NCBI GenBank assembly: GCA_963920635.1
Contig: OY987298.1
Location: 149,394,257 to 149,458,256 of the forward strand
From: Pseudeuparius sepicola
Taxonomy: Eukaryota > Arthropoda > Insecta > Coleoptera > Anthribidae
Length of the DNA stretch: 64,000 nt
Direction: 5' to 3'
A model generated the notes under the pieces. The model saw nothing but the letters and a program-made list of their open reading frames with translations, made no database searches and was not told where the DNA came from. Position 1 is the stretch's first letter, and each line of letters starts with the position of its first letter. Below, piece after piece: positions 34,350 through 45,201 of this stretch. The position numbers and the translations under genes are program-made.

Positions 34350-35481
34350 CTGCAAAAGAAGGCGATATTGTTTAATAAATTTTAATTTATTATTGATAAA
34401 GCAAATGCACAGTACAAAAACTTTCAACTTTAAACTCGACAACATTTCGAGTTTAAACACGAAATTTTATAGAAAAATCACATTTTTTATTTTTACTTGT
34501 GTAAAATTTGGTATTTAAACTTGAAATTTAATGTTTAAAAAAAAAGAAAAAATGTTGCCATTCCACGAATTTGTAGATTTTCTTCGCTTGGTTTATTAAA
34601 TTGTGGTAAAGTAAAGTAAAGTACAACGCTATTTGTATTGGCAATGTATTCGCCAATTTTGGGCACTTTCAAATAACATCTTCTGGTAAAATTGTTCTAT
34701 GTTGTCAGGAGAACTGCCTTCTAAAACTACTTTTTTCGGGTTGCCAGGTTTTGCCAAGAAAAGACTCAGAGCTTACAATTGTATAAATGTTTACTGTGGG
34801 AAAAACATAAAAATATTTTCTTCAGTGCTTACAAAATTAATTTATACTAGCTTCAATTTTTGGTGGTGGTGGTCGATACTATTTATTACAAAGCATTTTG
34901 GACAATTGCTGCCCAACAAGATACTCTAGTGCTTGATCCCTCTGAAATGAAAAGGAATTAGAATATTATACAGAATAAAAATATTTGGAATAACTCACTT
35001 AAACATTGAACAAAATTTGATGAAGGTGTTTATAATCTAAACCAGAAAGAAAATTAAATATATTTTTATTGCTAACTACAGAAGAACATACCATTAATTT
35101 ATATAAGTTTGTGATGTTAAATAAATAAATATAGGGTGTGAGGTATATTTCCTTAGAACTTTTAACAACCTTTCCTCATCGTTTGTTGCTTTTGGAGTAG
35201 CAAAAGACCAAACAATAACTAATAACTTATTTACAGTATTTATTAGAATTTGAATCAAAGAATTTAAACTAACCCTTGGGCCAACAACAATGGTATTTTG
35301 AACATGCAATGATCATTACAAAATGTCACATTACTAACATACTTTTATTCTACGTATAGACTAAAAAAAATAAATTTTAAAGATTTAACAGGAAAATATT
35401 TACGTATCTACAGATTTCAAGGCACAACATATCTAGATTTTACCAAAAAAATATTGCTATTATTTTTCCCTTCTATGTGTA
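34350..35481. other. Intron or flank of unit H
   Basis: Paralogous to the flank of unit G. From 35160 it resembles the block at 4880-5000. No gene recognised. No minus-strand first exon or clear promoter could be identified. Confidence 0.55.
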
Positions 35482-37750
35482 TAGTGTGTCCCAAAAAATT
35501 GAAACTTTTTTATTTTTTATTTGTTAGAAAATTGTATTTTTGTTACAAGTTGCTGCTTGTCCTTGAATGAAAAATGACCCCAAAAAAATGTGTAGGATAG
35601 ATGTCTCAGCTGTCAATGTCATTTTTGTGAAATTTCCTCAAGAGATACGAAAAAAGTTAGAAGGAAAAGTTGTTTTAAATTAATAATTATGTGCAAATAT
35701 GAAATTCGAAACAGATAGCTCAAATTTTATATACAGTGTGTCCCCGGATAGGTGAAACGTGTTCTTGTAAAAGACAAAAAAAAATTCAAATTGAAATTTG
35801 AGCTTTTGGGGATCAGCCCTGCTTGGTTTGAAAGTAATTTTTGACAATTTTAGTTTCGAAAAATCAAGTATGCCTCGGATATTTCAAAAACTGTTTTTAT
35901 TTACACTAGTAAACTGCCTTTCCTGTAGTAGTTTCGGCAAAATGTTATCAAGAAAAATTGATCAGAATGAAAATGAGTAATTTTCCAAAATTTGAAAATC
36001 CTATTCCTATTTTGATTTTTTGCTCTTTTTTACTAGAAAAGTGGGAAAAAGTGCCCTTTTGGACAAAATAGTACTAGGAAAAGTTGTTAAGAATGCAAAA
36101 ATAAATAAGATAGCACAATTTATTAACAAAGGGGCACTTTCCCCACTTTTTTTTAGTAAAAACCAAAAAATCAAAGTAGGCCTAGGATTTTGAAATTTTG
36201 TACACATACTCAATTTTTAATTCTTAATAACATTTTACTGTAACTCCTATAGGAAAGGCAAAAGAATAACAGTTTTTCGAAATATCCAAGGCATACTTGA
36301 TTTGTCGAAACTAAAATTATGTCGCAAATTACTTTGAAACCAAGCAAGGTTAATCCAGAACAGCTAAAATTTCAACTCTAAATTTGTTTGTCCTTTAAGA
36401 GTCATTTCACCTATCCAGGGACACTGGTGTGTAAAAAAAGTGGGGAAAAGTGCCATTTTGCCTTTTAATTTTGCTGTCTTATTCATTTTTGCATTCTTAA
36501 CAATTTTTCCTAGTAACATTTTGTAATATCTTTTAGCAAAAGGGCACTTTTCTCCACTTTCCTAGTAAAAAAAGAGCAAAAAAATTCAAAGTAGGCCTAG
36601 AATTTTTAAATTTTGTACGATTGCACAGTTTTTCATTCTAAACAACTTTTCTTAACAATATTTTGCCGTAACTCCTATAGGAAAAGCAGTTTACTAGTGT
36701 AAAAAAACTATTTTTTCGAAATATCCAAGGCATACTTGATTTTTCGAAACTAAAATTATGTCAAAAATTACTTTCAAACCAAGCAGAGCTGATCCCCAAA
36801 AGCTCAAATTTCAATTCGATTTTTTTTTTGTCTTTTACAAGATTTGTTTCAACTATCACACACTGTATTTTTTTTTGATGTTTTTTTCAAAAACGAGACG
36901 ACACAGAATGTTTTTTCTTTGAAGTGTTTAGTCACACGGTTTTTATCTCAGAATCATATTTAAATCCAGGCTGCAGCATAAGCAGTAATGTATGATGTTT
37001 TGGTATTCATATACTTGTAACTGGTCAATTGGTTTAATAAAGTTACTGTACTGTTTACTTTACTTTCAATAGTTTTCAAATATTCATACATTATCATTTA
37101 AAAAACAAATAATTTGTGGAAGGGTGTTGCCCACGCACTTAACCAAATTTTATGTTTGACACAACTTTTTTTATTAATACCACAATATTTAATATGACTT
37201 GTTTAAGTCACGCCAGAGCAATTTTCAATTAAATATTGTGGTAGTAATAAAAGAATAGTTTTGTCAAAATAAAATTTGGTAAAGTGCCTGGACAATACAA
37301 ATTATTTGTTTTTTTAATGATAATATATGAATACTTAATTGAAAACTATTGAAAGCAGCCTGGAATTAAACATAATTTTAAGTTAAAAACAGTGTGACTA
37401 AACACTTAAAAAGAAAAAATATTGTGCGTCGTCTCATTTTTGAAAAAACATCAAAAATAAAAAAATAATAAAATTTTAGCTATGCATTTCGAATTTAAAT
37501 TTGTATATAATTATTAATTTCAAACAACTTTTCCTTATAACTTTTTTTCGTATCTTTAAAAATTAAGGTGCTTTACTCTTGAGGAAATTTCAAAAAAATT
37601 ACATTGACAGCTGAAAGATCTCTATCCTACACAACTTGTTAGGGTCATATTTCATTCAAAGATAAGCGTCAACTTTTACCACAAATAAAATATTCTATCA
37701 AATAAAAATAAAAAAGTATCCCCAGGTTTCCAATTTTTTGGGACACACTG
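35482..37750. mobile_element. Outer foldback element, CAGTGTGTCCCAAAAAATTG family
   Basis: The left end TAGTGTGTCCCAAAAAATTG and the right end CAATTTTTTGGGACACACTG pair, with TA on both sides. The arms extend through TTCATTCAAGG/CCTTGAATGAA-like blocks. A second element (35734-36865) is inserted in the left arm. No coding region. Confidence 0.8.
35734..36865. mobile_element. Nested foldback element, CAGTGTGTCCCCGGATAG family
   Basis: Starts CAGTGTGTCCCCGGATAGG after TA at 35732-35733 and ends ACACACTG before TA at 36866-36867. The arms share AAATCAAGTATGCCTCGG / CCAAGGCATACTTGATTT words, which occur more than twice, so the element may itself be a composite. No transposase. Confidence 0.75.
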
Positions 37751-37959
37751 TATATAACATTTAATGTAATTCTAATTAGGTAGTAACATTTTCAACAGTA
37801 ATAAGAATACATTTTAAAAAATAGTGTGCAAAAAACAGCACATATTTAACTTTTCAATTGGAGAAAACGGACAAAATATCCAAGATTTATAAAATAGGTC
37901 ATTGACTTTTTCGTTCCTATCTCACAACCATTACAATTTTAAAATGAGGTGAGTGCCAA

Positions 37960-38875
37960 CATTCGTAGTACCTGGACCGACGCTATATGAAAGACCCGAG
38001 CATCACGTCATATTTCATTGTTGTTTGCAAAGTGGGGTGGCGCTACACGACAAAAAAAATGGCGACTTATTATAGGTTATAGGGGGGTATTCTGTGGTTA
38101 TTGGTATGTTAGTTACTGATGTTTAAAATGTCCCAAATTTTAAATATCCAGCTTAATTACGATTTGCCTTCTTTTTACGGTAACGAATTGTCTTTGCGTC
38201 CAGTATTTAGCAATTTTATCATATTAACACAGCTTTTATAGGTAGATTTGTTTGTGATAACATGACATTTCCATGCACATGAAGCAAATGGTATGCATGC
38301 TACACAGACCATTAGCTGAATTGCAGAAGAACTATTTTGGAATTATGGGAAGATCTGATCAACCAGCTGAAGAATCGAAAATTCTAGATATTATTTTGGA
38401 AGAGTATTTTGTAATGTACGCAAGAATGAAAATAGAAAATTTTGTTTATAGCTCCAAAGCGAACCAATAGTCCTCCATATAAAGAAGAAACTGAAAAATC
38501 TAATGCGTTTTATGCTTACTTACACTACAACTATCCATGGACTTCATTTCAAACCAAAAGGTACCAAATACTCTTGCTTGCTTTTTAGACTCGCTTTTCT
38601 TAAGAAAATGTATGGAAATATGCCATGTGAACTTGTCAAATTAGAGGGACATAACAAACAAATATTTTCTTTTGGATAGTAAATTCGTTGTAACAGACAC
38701 ATTTGCATGTTTTTACTTTATAAAAGATTCTTCAACAATGGTGTTTTAACATTAAACCACCGTGTAAATTTGTTTCGTCGTGTGGCGCCAGTGGCGATCG
38801 CTTGAAACAGCGCTATGATATGCTATCCTATGTTTTTAATATAGTGTTGGTCCAGGTAGTACGAATGAGTACTTT
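37960..38875. mobile_element. Inverted-repeat element with an unclassified open fragment
   Basis: CATTCGTAGTACCTGGACC near 37965 pairs with GGTCCAGGTAGTACGAATG near 38848-38870, and GGTGGCGCTACACGAC pairs with GTCGTGTGGCGCCA. Between the arms a 65-codon frame (38273-38470, with LAELQKNYFGIMGRS) and following coding-like residues might be a decayed transposase. I recognise no family. Confidence 0.6.
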
Positions 38876-38894
38876 TTCTTTGTTTTTATTCATA

Positions 38895-40127
38895 CAGAGT
38901 GTAACTAAACTGATGGTCAAAAATGAAACCACGTATTCTTGGAGTCAAAATAAGGGCACTTCTTCATATATTTTTTTCTCCCACGGGCCATAGTTTTTTT
39001 TATACAGAGCGTAGAAATTTAGAGAAAAATACACATATTTCTTAGTATCTCTAGAAGTATACGAGATATTTTCTTCAAACTTGGCGTGTCACATGAGCGG
39101 ATGAGCTGTCAAATTTAAGGTTGATATGAAGCTTCTGAGGCCCCCAGTTGCGGAGATACAGAGTGTTATTAAAATTAATTACTTCAGAAAAATATGAATA
39201 CCCTGTATAATCGCATTTTTTAAGTTTGTTTTGAATGGTAAATCCAATGGTTAACAAAAAGTATCTCTTAGTATTTTTTCATATTCTCAGCCGTTTTTTA
39301 ATTATTTTCAAAGAACGGCAATGCTGCAATAAAAAAGTCATTTTAAGAATAAATCTAACAATCTGTGGATGTCAATTAAACTTGGCATTATTTGAAACAT
39401 TTGGCTGCCAACTTTGGACATTAGTATCAATATTTTGAAAAATTATATTTTCATTTGAAGAATTGACTGATATGCACTTTTGCTATGGACTTGCCAATGG
39501 CAATAATAAACATGCGGAAACGCATAGTTGCGTGTATTGAAAGAGACGGCGGTCATTTCAAACATTTAATAATTTAATTTTCTAATAGCAATACGTTTCT
39601 TTTATTATTGTTTTTGCCTTTGTATTTTGTTAAATAAAGTTTAATTGCCATCCACAGATTGCTAGATTTATTCTTAAAGTGACTATTGTTCATTGCAGCG
39701 TTGCCGTTCTTCAAAAATAATTAAGAAACAGCTGCGAATATGAAAAAATACTAAGAGATAGTTTTTGTTAACCATTGGATTCACCAATCAAAACAAATTT
39801 AAAAATTGCGATTATACAGGGTATTCACATTTTTCTGAACTAATTAATTTTACTAACACCCTGTATCTCCGCAACTGGGAGCCTCAGAAGCTTCATGTCA
39901 ACCTTAAGTTTGACGGCTCATCTGCTCATGTGACATGCCAAGTTTGAAGAAAATATCTCGTATACTTCTAGAAATACTAAGAAATATGTGTATTTTTCTC
40001 CAAACTTCTACGCTCTGTATAAAAAAAACTATGGCCCGTAGGAGAAAAAAATATATGAATAAGTGCCCTTATTTTGACTCCAAGAATACGTGGTTTCATT
40101 TTGGACCATCAGTTTAGTTACACCCTG
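38895..40127. mobile_element. Foldback DNA transposon, family 1, copy b
   Basis: Same family and orientation as 293-1520, with TA on both sides (38893-38894 and 40128-40129). Arms of about 480 bases. The right end lies 104 bases from the stop codon of the 22-finger exon, so its 3' untranslated region probably runs into this element. Confidence 0.88.
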
Positions 40128-40231
40128 TATATTGCATATATAAAATCGATTAGTCTGTTACACTACTATCGAATTAAGGCGTGTGTCACAAAATTGAGCT
40201 CAAAAAAACAAGTCGAAACGACGACGATCGA

Positions 40232-43200
40232 CTACGGCTTTCGGTTACCCGCACACCCCCCGCCATAGAAGTGCCCCTCCATTTGCCCCTTGCTGTATGC
40301 CACGTGGCCGCACAACCCGCACTTGAACGTGTGCGTCGCCAGAATATGCGCCGTCACCAGACCCTCCTCCCTGAACGTCTCCGGGCAGTACCCGCACTGG
40401 AACTCGGCCTCCTCCCTCGCCCCGGCGTGTATCTGCACCGACCCGCGCACCGGGTCCGTCCTGTCGTCGACCACCGCCTCCAGGCGCGTCACTGTGGCGG
40501 CCGCGCGCCTCGCCGACGGCCTGCCGCACGCCTTCGTGTGCAACTTCCACCCGCCAGAGGACCTGAACGTCCTGCGGCACCGCTCGCAACGGTAGTCGCC
40601 GCGGTGCTCGTCCCTGTACAGCTGCAGCTCCTCCTCGAGCTGGTACTGCGCCTTGTGCTGCAGCTTGATGTGCTCAGACATCTCGTACTTGTGCCTGAAC
40701 ATCTTGGGGCAGTAGCGGCAGGGAACCTCGCGCGGCTTGTGGGTGTACCTGACGTGGCGGCGCAGTATGGTCTTCGACTTGTACGTCTTGTTGCATATCT
40801 TGCAGGGGTAGCGGGACGATTCGCTGTACATTGTCAGCAGTTCTTCGGGCTCCACGGATCCGGCGTTGACGTTAATTTTGGATTGTTCGAACGCGATTTG
40901 CTCGTTGCTGAGTTCTCGGGCTATCTTTCTCGCCTCTTCCCCTTTCTTTATCATTTGGTCTTTGTGGAAGACCCAGATGTGTTTGTTTAGGTTCGTTTTA
41001 AATTTGAACATCTTGAGACAATAATGACACAAGTGACATGTTTCGTCACTGGCCACTCCGGTAGCCCCGTCGTTGTTGTCAGGTTGTTCTTGTTCTTCGA
41101 TACTTTCGTTTTCGAACTGTGCAGCAGTTTCATCTTCTTCCATACTTTCGCTTTCGAGTGGCGCAGCCGTTTCATCTAACTCTTCTTCTTTGATAATCAA
41201 CTCGTCTTCTGTCTCTAGAAAATCCTCGAGACCCAACCGTGATTGCTTTTCGTTGTGTTCTCGCTCGTTATTTAAGAGTTCCTCGTGAAAATGCTTCAGA
41301 TGCTCGTCCAACTCCACTGTCGTCGGGAACGTCATGAGACAGTACCGGCAGACTTCCCGTGTCTCAACAACCGACACGCTCTCTTGCGTTTCCGAACCGC
41401 CGTTCTCTTTCGAACTGCACGTCTCCGATTCTCCTTCTTCTACGCCAGTATGGTCGCCGCCATTGTCCAATATCCTATAGCTCTCTTTCCGGCACCCTTC
41501 TTCTTTGTGAATCTTCCTGAGATGCCTGTTTATGCTCGACTTGAGCTTGCAAACCGTAAAACAGTAGTTGCACTTGTAGCCGTAGGTGGGTTTGCCTTTG
41601 CACTTCTGCACGGCGACTATTTGGGCTTTGTCAACCTTGACATTCGGATATGGCGTGAGGTTGTCTACTCTTACGAGAGGTGCCTGTCCCTCGTGGTACC
41701 GGTTCATGTGTCTGGTTATGCTCGATTTAAGTTTGAATCTTCTGGCGCAGTGCAGGCACTCGAAAGGTAGGTCTTCGTGGGCGGCGGTACCGACACCTTC
41801 GGCATTATCATTCACCAATTCAGTGTCTCCTTCTTGTACGAGCACAACTTCACTGCTATCGAGTTGTCCTTTGTCACAAACCGTTACAATGTTTGTATCT
41901 TCGCTGGTGTTTTGTTTGTCCACACCATTTTCTTTTTCTGGTATACTAGCCTCACCCATTCCGGTTTCAGGCTTCGCAAAAGGATCTGGACATTTGAAGC
42001 ATGTTTTCATGTGCCTGTCCCTCCAACATTTATACTGGAATCTTTTAACTAGACAAATCGGGCACTGATGATGGAGAACGTTATCGGAAACCGGCGTGTC
42101 TTCGTCGGGTTCATCTACTACCAGTTCAACGTCGTTTTCTTTGTCTGCGCTACACGTATTTGACTGACTTTCGGTTTCGTGAGGAAGTGGGCGTTTACTA
42201 CACTGGCGCATATGTTTGTCTCTCAAAGATTGAATATTGAACCTTTTAACGAGACAGTGAGGACATTGATACGGCAGCCCCTCGTTAGAAATGGCATACG
42301 AATGTTCTCCACTTATGTGCGTATATATGTCGGAAGATAATTTAAACATTTTTGTGCAGTAGCCACACTGGTAACTATTTTGATCTTCATTATTTGCCAC
42401 TACGTTTCCAATCATGCAATTCGTCGGTACGATTGAATGTTCACAGACCTTGGTATGTTCGGAGATATCGTTCATGTTCAAAGCGCAAAATCCGCACGTT
42501 TTACACTCGGTATTGTGTTTAACGACGGTGTGCTTTTTTACAAAGTCACCCTTAAACTCCTTGCCGCAAAACTCGCACTTCTTGTTTGTTTTCGGCGTAG
42601 GCTTGGACGATACGCAACCGTTGGACACGTGCCTGTAAATGGCCAGTTCCGAGCACGCCTTAAAATCGCAAGAAGGACATTTCAGCATCGTGCCGAGGTG
42701 GTGCATTAACGAGGCCTCGTTTTCGAACGTAGTCTGACAGCTGTCACAGACGTTTTTTTTCGGCGGCTTGCCAAGCACGGCCACCATACCGCCGCAAAGC
42801 TTCGAATGGTCTCTTATCATTTGAAAGGTGAACATCATCGAGTCGCACTTCCTGCACGTCGGTTTGTGAACCGTTTCCACGTGTTCCGTCAGGTGTTTTA
42901 TGCCGGAGGCCGAGCAAAAATCGCACGTTTCGTCAGATTGATTTCGGGTGGTTTTCCGACAGTCGTTCATGGTGATGTGCTCGATAATTTCGTGTTCCGT
43001 GCAAGCCACATATTTGCACGACCGGCATTTCAGTTTGGAATGCGCGAACGCCACGTGCTGGTTCACGAACAGGAACTTTTTCGAGCAATAAATGCACACG
43101 CTCGGGTGCTCAGACTGCGTGTGGGACAACATTTCCGTTTGGCTGTTGGTTCGGGTCGCGCAATTGCCGCACGTCAGCGAAACTAGTTCTTTGTGGACGG

Positions 43201-43487
43201 CTGTATAGTGGGTGGAAAGTTCCGCGTGAGTAAATGTGATGTAGTTGCAAAAGTCGCAGGCGTGGCAAGGGGTGGTGTCGGTAGAATCGCCACCCTTCGG
43301 TCGGTACAATCGGGCGGGGCAATAGCCGCATTTTAAAATTGTGCCCCATTTCGCGTCCTTGCGCAATTTTTGCAGATCGTACGCGATCCACGGGCGGTGC
43401 GACTTGCACTGTGGGCAGTCGCGTATGTCGATCGGCGCTTTGGGCTTTGGTCTTTCGCTGTCACCGGGCTGGACGAAAACGACATCG
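40232..43487 (-). CDS. Large C2H2/C2HC zinc-finger exon, about 22 fingers
   Basis: A single exon open for 1084 residues. It starts at an acceptor (TTTCTTTTTGCAG, first base C completing a codon; then DVVFVQPGDSERPKPK) and ends at a TAG. About 22 fingers are spread along it; many end in Cys instead of His (RHVSNGC, DKHMRQC, DRHMKTC, KLHTKAC). Clusters are separated by acidic low-complexity linkers (roughly residues 440-560 and 690-830). Fingers of CxYCxxxF...RHxxxxH type sit near residues 590, 640 and 890-960. GC content and codon use, especially in the last 500 bases, differ strongly from the surrounding DNA. The protein is presumably nuclear and nucleic-acid binding; its targets are unknown. 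No finger-array decay is seen. The N-terminus lies in an unidentified 5' exon. The lola-like interpretation is only an inference. Confidence 0.88.
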
Positions 43488-45201
43488 CTGCAAAAAGAAA
43501 ATACCAGTTAAGATTTTAGCTTGTCAACATGTTAAATAGTTAACGGAACTTCAGCCAATCATATATTTTTTGTTTGTGATAATTCCATATCTGTTTGTAT
43601 AGTTTATAACTAAAAATAGTTCATAAGGCATAAAGGATGTTGGTTAAATGGATAGATGAATAAAACAAAGATGTTGCTATTGGAGAAATGTTTATTTCAC
43701 ACTAAAATTTAAATTTTTTTGTGGTCAAGGACGTCTCTCAAACCAAACATGGCCTGTACGATCATGTTTATATTCAAAAAATTGAAATATTACCAATTTT
43801 TTTCTTTCAAAAATCTGACTCAGCTTCTTTGAAAATAGTTATGTACCTACAAATGTTCATCAAACAAGAACAATAGGGTACTTGACAATATGTTTAATTG
43901 CTCTGAAATTGTACTCAGTTTACAGTACATGCACCAACATAACACATAATAAATGCAACAACGGCTCGTAAGCTCGTAACCTTTATTTATTTATGATAAT
44001 CAAAGACGAAGTTGCACAATTTTGTTCAGGCTGGAATCTATTTTCATCGTTCTATTGTCCAGAATGCCAAACGTGGCAACTCTGTGCATCTCAGGAGAAA
44101 CGGAATTGCAACGTTGCCAGTGCCCGTTTGTAATAATTCGTGGAAGAAGGCAAATTGTACTTATCTATTCAAATATCTCGAGCTTGCCTATGAATATCCG
44201 TTACTTAATATACTGCGACCTTTGAGCTTTAACTAGCAACTAACGCAATTGCACACAGAAAAATTCACATAGACTTTTTTTATAATGAATATGTTCTGTA
44301 TATGTATTGACTTCGTGTGCCAAATTTGTGTCTGGCAGATGCATCAGTCAGCCATACCGAAAGGGTTAAGAATCGCCCTATACACATCTTTACCCAACAA
44401 TCGAAGGCCAGAAGAGCATCAACATAAAATAGCTTATTGATAAAACTATTACTTACCTATTATTGCTATTTAATATATAAATTATAAACAAAAGGATACA
44501 CAAAAAGGATACACGTCTCGTTTTAGCGCTTTATAAATCATCAAACAAGAAATGGTTATCTCCGTTATTGTTGCCTTAGTCAAAGCTGCAAGACTCCTTG
44601 TGCCATCTATCGTTTGTTAACCTTGAAAAAAAATGAAAGCTAAATTATCTACATATGAACTATCAAAATTATATAATAGTAATAAAAAGGCAGTAATAAT
44701 TATAATTTTCTTTTGCATTATTATCTCTGCCCATCATACAATATTGTTTTCCATATTTTATTACTACTGTTGCAAGTACTGCAATTCATATTTACACAAT
44801 ATTATCCCAGAAAAGTGGGATATTATATAGCAGAAATTTAATCCACAAACATCACACATTATAAAAAACTTAGACTTCTAATTTTAAAATATTTGGGAAT
44901 AATTAATAAAAATTAAAATTATTATCCACAGGGTATCCACAGTCCACACAACAAAACGAGGTTACGAATACGAAGTTAATTTTTTTACCTAACTTTTATG
45001 TTTTGTAATTAGATTTGGACATTTGGACACAAAACATAGAAAGTAGGTCCGCTCTCCACCACATTTTCGGAGTTACGTTTAAAAGCCAAGTAGAAAAAGT
45101 ACTATGAGCTTGCAGCAAGGTTAACCTTGGTTTACACCATAAATCCCTAATTATTGGCGGGATTGCGGGACCTTTAAAATTTCATAACCTATTCTATTTT
45201 G
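43488..45201. other. Region between minus-strand finger exon and plus-strand Orc4
   Basis: It holds intron sequence of the finger gene and the Orc4 promoter. No minus-strand coding exon stands out. Two overlapping plus-strand frames near 44012-44236 show no known motif. It could be a shared divergent control region, or the finger gene's 5' exons may lie beyond Orc4. Confidence 0.5.

Noticed and set aside
40181..42068. Long plus-strand frames (269, 161 and 160 codons) opposite the 22-finger exon
   Set aside because: They are antisense shadows of a GC-rich coding exon; the minus strand carries the regular zinc-finger pattern.
44012..44236. Two overlapping 67-74 codon plus-strand frames between the finger exon and Orc4
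   Set aside because: No motif recognised and two frames are equally open, so neither is supported as a gene.
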